A stretch of DNA of 64,000 nt. Source: Pseudomonadales bacterium. Its GTDB lineage: Bacteria; Pseudomonadota; Gammaproteobacteria; Pseudomonadales; UBA5518. The notes beneath the pieces were generated by a model that did not search any database, was not told where the DNA came from, and was given only the letters and a program-made list of their open reading frames with translations. The translations under genes were made by a program, and so were the position numbers. Numbering within the stretch: position 1 is the first letter of the stretch; every line of letters begins with the position of its first letter. Below are positions 1 through 9,873 of this stretch, piece by piece. Where the stretch lies: contig JACKOP010000001.1 of NCBI GenBank assembly GCA_024234165.1, positions 1,054,001 to 1,118,000 of the forward strand, in the 5' to 3' direction.

Positions 1-130
1 TCGCGGCCAGCACCGGAAACACTTCCAGGAACCAGGTGAACTGGTCGAACGGCTTGTAGCCGGTAACCGCCAGCAGCACGATCGTCATGCCGAGCAACAG
101 CCCGAGCTCCTTCTGTCCTGCAGTCGTCAT
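1..130 (-). CDS. DUF2238 (YjdF-like) inner-membrane protein, N-terminal fragment
   Basis: Only the first 43 codons are in the window; the rest lies beyond the left edge. The reading frame starts at an ATG whose complement is at 128-130 and gives a short polar stretch, a hydrophobic helix (LLLGMTIVLLAVTGY), then DQFTWFLEVFPVLAA. The W-F-L-E-V-F-P sequence after the first helix is typical of the DUF2238/YjdF integral membrane family. The function of that family is not established. The call rests on one motif and is therefore moderate. Confidence 0.55.
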   Translation of the reverse strand, partial: MTTAGQKELGLLLGMTIVLLAVTGYKPFDQFTWFLEVFPVLAA

Positions 131-211
131 GGGGTGATTTCCACACCGGTTGGTGCGCTGCACTATAGCAAAGTATCCTGACCGCCCTGCGCCGACCCGG
201 AACCCCAGACC

Positions 212-1762
212 ATGTCCCGTCCGCTGCGCCTGATCTCGCTCGTGGTCGTCGTGCTGCTGCTGGCCGCGGCCGCGCTGCTGTTCAGCAACCTGCGCAAGCT
301 CGAAGTCACCGACTGGCGTCTGCTGTTCCATGCCGCAACCGGCCGCGGCGGTCCGGTTGCGGAAGACGCGACGGTGCAGCACCGGCTGCGCGTGCCCGCA
401 GGCTGGAGCATCACCCTCTACGCAGACGCGCTGCCGATGGCCCGCTTCCTGCGAGCGACGTCCGGGGGCGACCTGCTGCTGTCACAACCACGCGCGGGCC
501 GGATCCTGTTGCTCGCGCGCGACGCGGACGGTGACGGACACCCCGACGCGCGCCGCACGCTGCTCGACGGACTCGATCGACCGCACGGGGTCGACATCGC
601 GGGAGACTGGCTGTACGTGGCCGAAGGCAGTGCGATCGGCCGGGTCGGCTTCGACTCCGCGACGGGCCGCCTGACCGGGGAGTACCATCACATCCTCACG
701 GGGCTGCCGTCCGGCGGCAACCACTGGTCACGCACCGTGCGCATGGGGCCGGATGGCTGGCTGTACGTCACGCTCGGGTCGAGCTGCAACGCCTGTGAAG
801 AGGAACACGCCTGGCGCGCCTCGATGCTGCGCCTGCGCCCGGATGGATCCGACGTGCAGCATCACGCATCGGGGCTGCGCAACAGCGTCGGCTTCGACTG
901 GGCACCCTGGAGCGGGGAGCTCTACGCGACCGACAACGGCCGCGACCTGCTCGGCGACGACTTCCCGCCGTGTGAGCTCAACCGCATCGTCGCCGGCGGT
1001 TTCTACGGCTGGCCGTACGTGAACGGCGATGGTGTACCCGATCCGCAGTTCGGCACGGCAAACCCGGCGAAAAACGCACTCGCCATCGCACCGGTACACG
1101 GCTTTCGCGCGCACACGGCACCGCTCGGCATCGTGTTCGTACGCAACCCCGACCACGTCGCGCGCCTGGGGCACGCCGCGCTGGTCGCGCTGCACGGTTC
1201 GTGGAACCGTTCGACTCCCGATGGTTACGCGGTCGTGCTGCTGCAATGGCAGCCGGACGGCACGATCCGCGAGAGCAATTTCCTCACCGGCTTCGAGTCC
1301 GGTGGCGACATCATCGGACGACCGGTCGATATCGCCGAGGCGCCGGACGGCACGCTCTATGTAAGCGACGATTACGCGGGTGCGATATATCGCATCACCC
1401 GCCAGCCCGCGGGCAACACCACCCCGCTGTCCGTCGCACCACACCCACAGCAGTACGGTGCCGATCCGCTCGACGGCATCGACGCTGCCGACATCGTGGC
1501 TGCGCAAGCATCCGGCGCAGCGCTCTGGCAGCGCTTTGCGTGCGCCGACTGCCACGTGCCCGGCCAAGCGATCGGCAACAAGCTCGATACGCTGCACCAG
1601 CGCTACGACGTGGCCGCGCTGGCCGACTACTTCCTGTTCCCCACCGCACCGATGCCGGCCTTTCCGCTCGACACCGCCGAACGCCGCGCCCTTGCGATCT
1701 GGCTGCTGGCGCGTACGCAGCCGGCTGAAGCACCCGCTGGCGGACTCCACCCGGAACCCTAG
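212..1762 (+). CDS. PQQ-dependent sugar dehydrogenase-like beta-propeller with C-terminal cytochrome c
   Basis: A 516-residue protein starting with one membrane anchor (about residues 8-27), so the catalytic part should be periplasmic. The body resembles the sorbosone/glucose dehydrogenase propeller family: repeated DGxLYV blades, GGNHWSRTVRMGPDGWLYV, and ELNRIVAGGFYGWPYVNG. The C-terminal 80 residues form a small cytochrome c, with haem motif C444-A-D-C447-H448 and a likely axial Met at 481 (APMPAFP). In this family a sugar or alcohol is oxidised and electrons pass to the fused haem and then to the respiratory chain; the substrate cannot be read from sequence. It stands alone, its 3' end facing a hairpin repeat element and the convergent pap gene. 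Confidence 0.8.
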   Translation: MSRPLRLISLVVVVLLLAAAALLFSNLRKLEVTDWRLLFHAATGRGGPVAEDATVQHRLRVPAGWSITLYADALPMARFLRATSGGDLLLSQPRAGRILLLARDADGDGHPDARRTLLDGLDRPHGVDIAGDWLYVAEGSAIGRVGFDSATGRLTGEYHHILTGLPSGGNHWSRTVRMGPDGWLYVTLGSSCNACEEEHAWRASMLRLRPDGSDVQHHASGLRNSVGFDWAPWSGELYATDNGRDLLGDDFPPCELNRIVAGGFYGWPYVNGDGVPDPQFGTANPAKNALAIAPVHGFRAHTAPLGIVFVRNPDHVARLGHAALVALHGSWNRSTPDGYAVVLLQWQPDGTIRESNFLTGFESGGDIIGRPVDIAEAPDGTLYVSDDYAGAIYRITRQPAGNTTPLSVAPHPQQYGADPLDGIDAADIVAAQASGAALWQRFACADCHVPGQAIGNKLDTLHQRYDVAALADYFLFPTAPMPAFPLDTAERRALAIWLLARTQPAEAPAGGLHPEP

Positions 1763-1778
1763 CGAGACTGCAAAGCGG

Positions 1779-1938
1779 CTGTCGCGAAAACCACCGATCG
1801 TCGATGCACGCAGCGCGTGGCGATGCCTTCATCTCGGTGGGACGCCGTAAATGCATCCATGCAGGCTCGAGCGCCGCATCCCTGCGGCGCACGCCCCCCG
1901 AGGTGAAGGCATCGCCACGCGCAGACGGTGTCATCACC
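1779..1938. repeat. Dispersed hairpin element, copy A
   Basis: First of five related intergenic elements. It begins with TGTCGCGAAAA and has a 22-nt flank. Its 25-bp arms (1813-1837 and 1898-1922) pair with one wobble. The loop contains a perfect 8-bp hairpin, GCGCCGCA / TGCGGCGC around TCCC (1871-1890), preceded by CCGTAAATGCATCC. The right terminal repeat is degenerate. It lies between the convergent 3' ends of the sugar dehydrogenase and pap genes. Loop orientation matches copies B and C. Confidence 0.8.
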
Positions 1939-1961
1939 GGGTACGGCGATACGCCGGCGTC

Positions 1962-3434
1962 TCAGATGTGCTTGCGTATCTGTTCCGCGATCCGCTCGAG
2001 CACCGTGATGCGCGCATAGCGCTTGTCGTTGGCAGGAATCAGGAACCACGGCGCGTACTCGGTCGACGTGCGCTCGACCATATCGCTGACCGCGTGTTCG
2101 TAGAGCGGCCATTTGGCGCGGTTGCGCCAATCGTCCGGTGTGATCTTGTGGCGCTTGTACGGCGTTCTTTCGCGGGCACGAAAGCGGCGCAACTGCTCGG
2201 CCCCGGTGACCGACAGCCAGAACTTCACGACGACCGCACCCCCGGCAACCAGTTCCTGCTCGAATTCGTTGATCTCGTGATACGCGCGCATCCAGTCCTC
2301 GCGAGTGCAGAAACCCTCGACGCGTTCGACCAGCACACGTCCGTACCACGAACGATCGAAGATCACCGCCTTGCCGTCGGCGGGCACGTGTCGCCAGAAG
2401 CGCCACAGGTACGGCTGCGCAAGTTCCTCGTCGCTGGGTGCCGCGATCGGCACCACCCGGTAGTAGCGTGCGTCGAGCGCGCCGGTGACACGCCGGATCG
2501 CACCACCCTTGCCCGCAGCGTCCATGCCCTCGAAAACGATCACCAGCGAACGCCCGTGCATGCGCTTGTCGCGAGTCAACAGGTTGAGTCGCCCCTGCGC
2601 CGCCGCGAGTTCGTGCTCGTAGTCCTTCGCCATGAGTCGGCGCGAATAGTCCAGCGTATCCAGCAGTTCGCGTGCGTCGAGCGCCGGCTGTGGTGGCGGT
2701 GCCGGCGGTGCGATGGCCGGACGCGGGCCATCGAGCCGGGCGAGCAGCGCCTCGAGCAACAGCCTGCCGGTGGCGAGTGCCCGGTAGCGGGGATCCGAAC
2801 CATCGATCACGTGCCAGGGCGCCTCGCCGGTGCTCGTCTCGCGGAGTGCTTCGCCCGCGATCCTGACGTAACGGCCGTAATGGCGCTGCCGCCTGCGGTC
2901 ATCCGGCGTGACGCGCCAGGCCGTGAGCGGATCATCGGCGAGTTGCTGCAGGCGTTCGTCCTGGGTGGTCTTCGACAGGTGGAACCACAGCTTCAGCACC
3001 AGCGCGCCTTCGGCGACCAGCATCCGCTCGAAATGGCGGATCTGCTCCAGCCGGCGCTCGAACCCCTCGCGTCCGAACGTATGACGCACGCGCTCCTCGA
3101 TCGGCTGCGTATACCAGGAGCCGAAGAACAGACCGATCCGCCCGCGCGGCGGCAGCACCTGCCAGAACCGCCACATCGGCGGGCGCCCGCCGTCGTCACT
3201 GCCGAAGTCGAACGCTTCGGCACGCAGGTGGCGAGGATCCAGCCACTCGCTGAGCAGGTTCATCGTTTCGCTGCGCCCTGCCCCGTCGACCCCGTGCAGC
3301 AGGATCAGCAGCGGGAACTCTGCACGTTCGAGCAGACGGTACTGTGCGGCAAGCAGGTCGTCGCGCAATCCGGACACTTCGCGCCGATAGCGTTCCTTGC
3401 CGATGCGGTGACCGATCGTCGCGGATTCGAACAT
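1962..3434 (-). CDS. pap: Polyphosphate:AMP phosphotransferase (two-domain PPK2 family)
   Basis: A 490-residue cytoplasmic enzyme with two tandem PPK2 kinase domains, as in Pseudomonas class II PPK2. It transfers phosphate from polyphosphate to AMP, giving ADP. The N-terminal domain has a weakened P-loop, GVDGAGRSE (48-56), with Arg where the active lysine should be. The C-terminal domain has the intact GMDAAGKGG (303-311) and FDRSWYGRVLVE (359-370), so only the second half should be catalytic. A Pro-rich linker (about 238-250) separates the halves. The gene is monocistronic and divergent from the propeller gene that starts at 3649. Confidence 0.93.
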   Translation of the reverse strand: MFESATIGHRIGKERYRREVSGLRDDLLAAQYRLLERAEFPLLILLHGVDGAGRSETMNLLSEWLDPRHLRAEAFDFGSDDGGRPPMWRFWQVLPPRGRIGLFFGSWYTQPIEERVRHTFGREGFERRLEQIRHFERMLVAEGALVLKLWFHLSKTTQDERLQQLADDPLTAWRVTPDDRRRQRHYGRYVRIAGEALRETSTGEAPWHVIDGSDPRYRALATGRLLLEALLARLDGPRPAIAPPAPPPQPALDARELLDTLDYSRRLMAKDYEHELAAAQGRLNLLTRDKRMHGRSLVIVFEGMDAAGKGGAIRRVTGALDARYYRVVPIAAPSDEELAQPYLWRFWRHVPADGKAVIFDRSWYGRVLVERVEGFCTREDWMRAYHEINEFEQELVAGGAVVVKFWLSVTGAEQLRRFRARERTPYKRHKITPDDWRNRAKWPLYEHAVSDMVERTSTEYAPWFLIPANDKRYARITVLERIAEQIRKHI

Positions 3435-3648
3435 CGGCTCCCGCTCCTCGTGTGACGTTCCGGCAAGGTGGCCTGAATGCGGATTCCGATTTAATCACGC
3501 GACACGCGGCGTACACCATCGCGCTGCGACCGGGTCCTCGCGGGGGATTTTCACTCGCCGCGATCACCCCTATGCTTGGCATCGATCCGTGGCTCGGGCG
3601 CACCCGGCCAGCCAGGCCACGACCACGAACGACACACCGGACCCCCCC

Positions 3649-5265
3649 ATGGCTGACGCTGCATTCCGCCACCTGCGCCGCTTCGCGGCGTGCCTGGCGC
3701 TGCTCGCGTGTGCGCCAGGCCTTGCCGGCACCGCCGCATGGAAACCCGATGCGCTGGTTCCCGGCTCGCCGTTCCGTGGCCTGCACGGACTGGCGTTCGG
3801 ACCCGACGGCATGATCTACGCCGGCAGCGTGATCGGACAGGCGATCCACCGCGTCGATCCGGCGACCGGTGCCAGCAGCGTCGTGGTAGCGCCACCGCAC
3901 GGCGAGGCGGACGACGTCGAATTCGGGCCCGACGGCACGATGTACTGGACCGGCTTCACCCAGGGCACGCTGAACTCGCGCACCCCGGACGGCTCGTTGC
4001 ACGTGATTGCACGCGGGCTGCCCGGGCTGAATTCGCTGGCGCTCGATGCGCGTGGCAGGCTGTTCGGTTCGCAGGTCTTCATGGACGACGCGCTGTGGGA
4101 ATTCGACACCACGGGCAAGCGCGAACCCCGGCTGGTACGGCGCGATCTCGGCGGCCTCAACGGTTTTGACTTCGGCGCCGACGGACGCCTGTGCGGCCCG
4201 CTGTGGTTTCGCGGCCAGATCGTGTGCATCGATGTGGACAGCGGCCAGACCGACGTGGTGGCGCAAGGGCTGAAGCAGCCAGCGGCGGCGAACTTCGATT
4301 CGCAGGGCCGGCTGTTCGCGATCGACAACGAGACCGGAGAAATCTTCCGCATCGACATCGCAGCCAAACGCCGCGAACTTGTCGCGACCGCACCCTCCAA
4401 CCTCGACAACCTCGCGTTTGCGCCCGATGACCGCCTGTTCGTGACCAATATGGCGGACAACGCAATCTACGAGGTGAACCTCGCCGACGGCAGCGTGCGC
4501 ACCGTGGTGGCGAGTGCGCTCACCCTGCCCGGTGGCATCGCGGTGGATGGACGCACGCTGTATGTTGCCGACACCTTCAGCATCGCGGCGGTGGAACTGC
4601 CCACAGGCCACGTCAGGGACGTGAGCCGCACGCTGAACGATTCGGCCTACCCGCAGCTCGCCGCCACCTCACCCGGGCGCCTGGCGACCGCCAGCACGCA
4701 AACCGGCCTCCTGCAACTGCGCGACACCGCAACCGGTGCGGTCATCGGCCGCTGGTCCGGACTGGCGCAGCCACTCGCGCTCGCCATGCCGGATGCGGGG
4801 CACATCGCCGTCGCGGAAGCCGCCACCGGTGGCCGCCTCCTGCTCCTCGATGCACACGACAGCGTGGCGCGCCAGGTCATCGCCAGCGGATTCGACGTAC
4901 CCGGCGGCCTGGTGGTGACCGCCGACGGTTACGTACTCACCGGGCAAAGTGCCGGAGAAGTGATCATGCTCGGGCACGCCGGCACGCGGCGCACGCTCGC
5001 GCGCGGACTGGCACGACCGCAAGGCATCGCCGCCCTGTCCGATGGCTCGCTGGTGCTGGTGGAGGTCGGTGCACGGCGGCTGCTGCGACTCGATCCGCAC
5101 AGCGGTGAGATCACCGTCGTCGCGCACGATCTGCCGCTGGGAATTCCGGGCCGTGACGGGCAGGCACCCGAAGCGGCACCGATCGGGGTGGCGGTCGACG
5201 CCGAGGACACGATCTACCTCGGCATCGATCGTGACGGCAGTATCCTGCGCCTGCGCCGGCACTGA
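3649..5265 (+). CDS. Secreted NHL/SMP-30-type beta-propeller protein
   Basis: The chosen ATG gives a clean signal peptide (FAACLALLACAPGLAG, cleavage near residue 27). An upstream GTG at 3589 would bury that signal behind 20 residues. The 538-residue product consists of repeated propeller blades with FGPDG, DDRLFVTNMADNAIYEV, GGIAVDGRTLYVAD and PQGIAALSDGSLVLVE signatures. Such proteins are periplasmic lactonases, esterases or binding scaffolds. No catalytic motif secure enough to choose among these was recognised. It lies just upstream of the pnt genes but is separated from them by a promoter-bearing gap. Confidence 0.7.
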   Translation: MADAAFRHLRRFAACLALLACAPGLAGTAAWKPDALVPGSPFRGLHGLAFGPDGMIYAGSVIGQAIHRVDPATGASSVVVAPPHGEADDVEFGPDGTMYWTGFTQGTLNSRTPDGSLHVIARGLPGLNSLALDARGRLFGSQVFMDDALWEFDTTGKREPRLVRRDLGGLNGFDFGADGRLCGPLWFRGQIVCIDVDSGQTDVVAQGLKQPAAANFDSQGRLFAIDNETGEIFRIDIAAKRRELVATAPSNLDNLAFAPDDRLFVTNMADNAIYEVNLADGSVRTVVASALTLPGGIAVDGRTLYVADTFSIAAVELPTGHVRDVSRTLNDSAYPQLAATSPGRLATASTQTGLLQLRDTATGAVIGRWSGLAQPLALAMPDAGHIAVAEAATGGRLLLLDAHDSVARQVIASGFDVPGGLVVTADGYVLTGQSAGEVIMLGHAGTRRTLARGLARPQGIAALSDGSLVLVEVGARRLLRLDPHSGEITVVAHDLPLGIPGRDGQAPEAAPIGVAVDAEDTIYLGIDRDGSILRLRRH

Positions 5266-5296
5266 GGGAACAATGCAGATAATCAACACCCCCGGG

Positions 5297-5327
5297 ATGA
5301 CGTCGCTGGATCATCCATGCGTATAAT
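5297..5327 (+). promoter_or_regulatory. Putative sigma-70 promoter for pnt operon
   Basis: A perfect TATAAT lies at 5322-5327, 75 bp upstream of the pntAA ATG. An ATGACG at 5297-5302 (four of six matches to the -35 consensus) precedes it with 19-bp spacing. The start site is not mapped, and the -35 is weak and widely spaced. Confidence 0.5.
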
Positions 5328-5401
5328 TCGCGCCCCGGCCTGCAGATACCCCGTGTGGTCGCCGGAGTAACAACGAACGAACGAAAGCCAGGAGACAGCG
5401 C

Positions 5402-6535
5402 ATGCTGATAGGCGTTGCACGAGAGCAACTGGACGGCGAGAACCGCACCGCACTGATACCGGCGAACGTGCAAAAGCTGGTGCGTGCAGGTGCCGAGGTG
5501 CTGATCGAAGCAGGATCGGGACTCGGCGCGGGATACGCCGACGCCGAGTACGAAGCCGCAGGAGCGCGCATCAGCGCCGACCGGCGCGACGTGCTCTCGC
5601 GCGCCGACCTCGTGCTGCGGCTGCACAAGCCATCGATCGACGAGGTGGCGATGCTGAAGCGCGGTGCGATCCACGTCAGCTACCTCGACCCGTTCAACGA
5701 AGCCGCACTGATCGACGCCTTCGCAACCGCAGGCGTCAGCTCGATCAGCATGGAGATGATCCCGCGCACGACGCGCTCGCAGAAGATGGACGCGCTGAGT
5801 TCGCAGGCGAACCTTGCCGGCTACGTGATGGTGCTGATGGCCACCACGCGGTTGCCGCGCATCCTGCCGATGATGATGACGCCGGCCGGAACCCTGAAGC
5901 CGGCCCATGTGTTCGTGATTGGCGCCGGAGTTGCCGGGCTGCAGGCGATCGCGACCGCGCGCCGGCTGGGTGCCAAGGTGGTGGCCTTCGATACGCGTGC
6001 AGTGGTTGCCGAGCAGGTACACTCGCTCGGCGCCAAGTTCCTCGAGATCGACCTCGGCGAGACCGGACAGACCAAGGACGGCTACGCAGTGCAGCTCACG
6101 CCGGAGCAACTGGAGAAGCAGAAGCAGGGGCAGGCGAAACAGATCGCCGAGTCGGACGTCGTGATCACGACCGCGCAGGTGTTCGGCCGCAAGCCACCGA
6201 TACTGGTCACGCGCGACATGATGGCAGGGATGCGCCCCGGCAGCGTGATCGTCGACATGGCCGCCGAAACCGGCGGCAACGTCGAGGGCTCGGTCGCCGG
6301 CCAGACGGTCGTGGTGAACGGCGTCACGATCGTCGGCGACGGCAACTGGGCCAACCAGGTGGCACGCGACGCCAGCCAGATGTACTCATCGAACCTGTAT
6401 AACCTGATCGAAGAGTTCTGGAACAAGGACGAGAAGCGGATGGTGCTGAACTTCGACGACGACATCATCCAGGGCTGCGTGATCACGCACGACGGTGCGA
6501 TCGTGAACCAGACCATCAAGAATCTGAAGCGCTGA
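5402..6535 (+). CDS. pntAA: NAD(P)+ transhydrogenase subunit alpha, part 1 (domain I)
   Basis: A 377-residue soluble NAD(H)-binding domain of the proton-pumping transhydrogenase, which drives hydride transfer from NADH to NADP+ with the proton gradient. It belongs to the AlaDH/PNT family. The Rossmann motif GAGVAG is at 174-179, followed by ATARRLGAKVVAFDTRA. The ATG has the ribosome-binding site AGGAGA nearby. As in Rhodospirillum and many proteobacteria, the alpha chain is split, with its membrane part encoded by the next gene 10 bp downstream. The NADPH produced would serve reductive steps such as the AhpF/AhpC system and fatty-acid metabolism. Confidence 0.95.
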   Translation: MLIGVAREQLDGENRTALIPANVQKLVRAGAEVLIEAGSGLGAGYADAEYEAAGARISADRRDVLSRADLVLRLHKPSIDEVAMLKRGAIHVSYLDPFNEAALIDAFATAGVSSISMEMIPRTTRSQKMDALSSQANLAGYVMVLMATTRLPRILPMMMTPAGTLKPAHVFVIGAGVAGLQAIATARRLGAKVVAFDTRAVVAEQVHSLGAKFLEIDLGETGQTKDGYAVQLTPEQLEKQKQGQAKQIAESDVVITTAQVFGRKPPILVTRDMMAGMRPGSVIVDMAAETGGNVEGSVAGQTVVVNGVTIVGDGNWANQVARDASQMYSSNLYNLIEEFWNKDEKRMVLNFDDDIIQGCVITHDGAIVNQTIKNLKR

Positions 6536-6545
6536 GGGCCGCCAC

Positions 6546-6839
6546 GTGGAACCCGTATACCTGATATTCATCCTGATGCTTTCGATATTTCTCGGCTTCG
6601 AGCTGATCAACAAGGTGCCTTCGACACTGCACACACCGCTGATGTCGGGCTCCAACGCCATTTCCGGCATCACGCTGGTCGGAGCGCTGATTTCCTCGAC
6701 CCTGCTGCCCGAGCACCGGCAGGTCACTGCAGTGCTTGCGACGGTGGCGGTGTTCCTGGCGACGATCAACGTCGTCGGTGGCTATGTCGTGACCGACCGC
6801 ATGCTGGCCATGTTCAAGAAGAAGCCCGGAGGCAAGTGA
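6546..6839 (+). CDS. pntAB: NAD(P)+ transhydrogenase subunit alpha, part 2 (membrane domain)
   Basis: A 97-residue protein with three hydrophobic helices: LIFILMLSIFLGFELI, AISGITLVGALISST and VLATVAVFLATINVVGG. It ends in a Lys-rich cytoplasmic tail (FKKKPGGK). The NKVPSTLHTPLMSGSNAISG stretch is the hallmark of the PntA membrane segment. It starts with GTG 10 bp after pntAA and ends 4 bp before pntB, so the three are co-transcribed. Confidence 0.93.
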   Translation: MEPVYLIFILMLSIFLGFELINKVPSTLHTPLMSGSNAISGITLVGALISSTLLPEHRQVTAVLATVAVFLATINVVGGYVVTDRMLAMFKKKPGGK

Positions 6840-6843
6840 AGCC

Positions 6844-8202
<1,359 letters not shown>

Positions 8203-8208
8203 CCTCTG

Positions 8209-8245
8209 CGGTCACCGGCTGCGCAGCACGCCCGGCCGGTGACCG
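8209..8245 (+). terminator. Inverted repeat after pntB, possible terminator
   Basis: CGGTCACCGGC (8209-8219) pairs perfectly with GCCGGTGACCG (8235-8245) around a 15-nt loop. It begins directly after the pntB stop codon. The downstream sequence is CCCCTCTCCTT rather than a T run, so intrinsic termination would be weak. Confidence 0.4.
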
Positions 8246-8377
8246 CCCCTCTCCTTATCCTGGACAGGGAACACCCGGCAAGGGCCGGGTCCACGGATTA
8301 CCAGACATATCCCGATCAAGCACAGCGGGTGATCGACTAGAATCCATGACGCAAAGGGAGTGCGGGTCCTGGGGACG

Positions 8378-8854
8378 ATGGGTATCGAGTATCACTTCAA
8401 GGCGAGTGCAGACCGCGTCTTCGACCTGCTGACCAATGCGGACTTCCTGGTGCAGCGTTCGCTGGCACTCGGTGAGCTGCGGGCTGACTGCACGATCGAG
8501 GACGACGACGAACACATCGTGATCACGCTGACCCGCGAAGCCGAGCGTAGCGTGCCCGCGTTTCTCTCACCGCTGTTCCAGAGCCGCCAGACACTGGAGA
8601 TCGTCGAGCGCTGGACGGTGCGCGGGACGACCCGGCTCGGCCATTCGGTGCTGGTGTTGCGCGGGCAGTCGGTCAGCGTCGAATCCGAACTGAAACTGCG
8701 CCCGGAGCCGTTGGGGAGCTGCACCTACACCGTGAATCACACCGTACACGCGCCCATTCCATTGATCGGACGACGCGTCGAAAGCTACTTCCTCGGCCAG
8801 ACCGAAGCCACGGCGCGTGCCGAGCTCGATCATCTGGCGGGGAGGCTCCGCTGA
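8378..8854 (+). CDS. DUF2505 (SRPBCC-fold) protein
   Basis: A 158-residue product with the START/SRPBCC-like pattern of DUF2505: an N-terminal YHFKASADRVFDLLTNADF, central beta strands, and a C-terminal helix (VESYFLGQTEATARAELDHL). The ATG at 8378 follows GGGGACG and is preferred to the GTG at 8360, whose purine-rich sequence abuts the codon. The fold binds hydrophobic ligands, but no ligand or pathway is known for this family. It is convergent with the OsmC gene, leaving 8 bp between stops. Confidence 0.65.
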   Translation: MGIEYHFKASADRVFDLLTNADFLVQRSLALGELRADCTIEDDDEHIVITLTREAERSVPAFLSPLFQSRQTLEIVERWTVRGTTRLGHSVLVLRGQSVSVESELKLRPEPLGSCTYTVNHTVHAPIPLIGRRVESYFLGQTEATARAELDHLAGRLR

Positions 8855-8862
8855 GCAGCGAC

Positions 8863-9297
8863 TCAGCCGACGACGACCTCGCTTCGCAACAGGGTCTCCG
8901 AACGCAGCGACTTCGACACCAGGCAGTTTCGCTCGGCCTTTTCGAGCAGCCGCGTGCCCAGCCCGGCATCGCCACCAGCCGGAATCCGCAGCTTCACCTG
9001 CAACTCGATATGCGTGAACCACAATCCCTCATCCGTGCGGTCCAGCACCCCGACCGCCTCGCAGTCGATTTCGCTCCAGTCGAACCGCGATGCATTGGCC
9101 ACGGCGCGAAAACTGAGCACGTAGCAGTCCGCCACGGCTGCCACGAACAGCGTTTCCGGAGACCAGTTGCCTTCCGGTCCGCCAAACTCGGGCGGCGCCG
9201 TGCTCTGGATATCCTCCAGGTCCGGGCTGCGTACGGTTACGGAACTTCCGGGCGTAGCGAGCGCATCGACCGCGTAGCGGTGCGGGAAAGGGTGCAT
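8863..9297 (-). CDS. OsmC family peroxiredoxin-like protein
   Basis: A 144-residue OsmC/Ohr-fold protein. The two redox cysteines of the family are C58 (in VADCYVLSF) and C125 (in ERNCLVSKSL), and the family pattern PEGNWSPETLFVAAVADC is present. Such proteins reduce organic hydroperoxides with thiols. This sequence looks like the general OsmC group rather than classical Ohr. The neighbouring genes on the same strand encode a macrodomain protein and DinB, so a loose stress-response grouping is possible. Confidence 0.85.
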   Translation of the reverse strand: MHPFPHRYAVDALATPGSSVTVRSPDLEDIQSTAPPEFGGPEGNWSPETLFVAAVADCYVLSFRAVANASRFDWSEIDCEAVGVLDRTDEGLWFTHIELQVKLRIPAGGDAGLGTRLLEKAERNCLVSKSLRSETLLRSEVVVG

Positions 9298-9317
9298 CGA
9301 GGATCCTCCCGGACGAT

Positions 9318-9803
9318 TCAGTCTTCGAGCGCCTTGACGCCTTTTTCGTAGCGCGTATAGACGTACACGGGGATATCGAGCCCGCCGAGATGCTCATCGA
9401 CCAGCTTGCGCACATCGTCCCATTCCAGGCGGCCCACACCGGTCGCCAGTCGCGGCAGCGCAAGACTGGTGAACTTCTCTTCGAGCACGAGCTTGTGCAG
9501 TGCCCGCAGCGCGTGATTGACGTTCGGAAGCGTCGCCTGCCCCGGCTTTGCCCCTTGACCGTAGGCTGCATCCTGCGTCATCAGGTTCACGATGCGCTGT
9601 CCGTCCACCGTCGGCCACGCCCACAGTTCACCCGCCTTCGGATGCATGGTCTGGCAGTAATGCCGGAAATCCTTGTACAGCGCCGGCCAGTGCTCACGCA
9701 GCGCGAGGGCTAGCCCCTGGGCGAAGTTGTCGTTGGGGGAAACTCCGTGCGCGATTGCCTGCGCTCCGCTGAGCAGGATGTCCCCGTGTACTTCCTTGAT
9801 CAT
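9318..9803 (-). CDS. Macrodomain protein (TARG1/ALC1-like ADP-ribose binding)
   Basis: A 161-residue single macrodomain. The start is fixed by a good GGAGG 5 bp upstream of the ATG at 9803; longer frames upstream run into the dinB antisense. MIKEVHGDILLSGAQAIAHG is the ADP-ribose-binding first strand and loop. LPRLATGVGRLEWDDV and DIPVYVYTRYEKG resemble the C-terminal half of the TARG1/ALC1 branch. From memory of human TARG1, the position of its catalytic Asp (CGLDRLQW) appears to be Gly here (TGVGRLEW), so this may bind rather than hydrolyse. It is 20 bp upstream of the OsmC gene on the same strand. Confidence 0.75.
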   Translation of the reverse strand: MIKEVHGDILLSGAQAIAHGVSPNDNFAQGLALALREHWPALYKDFRHYCQTMHPKAGELWAWPTVDGQRIVNLMTQDAAYGQGAKPGQATLPNVNHALRALHKLVLEEKFTSLALPRLATGVGRLEWDDVRKLVDEHLGGLDIPVYVYTRYEKGVKALED

Positions 9804-9873
9804 GATGCCTCCGAAACCCATGAAGATCCGGCGCCAGCCGGCCGGGCGCGATGATAAACGAGAAGCCCGCGGT

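Noticed and set aside
3589..3648. Upstream GTG start for the beta-propeller protein
   Set aside because: It would place 20 polar residues in front of a clear signal peptide, and no ribosome-binding site is visible.
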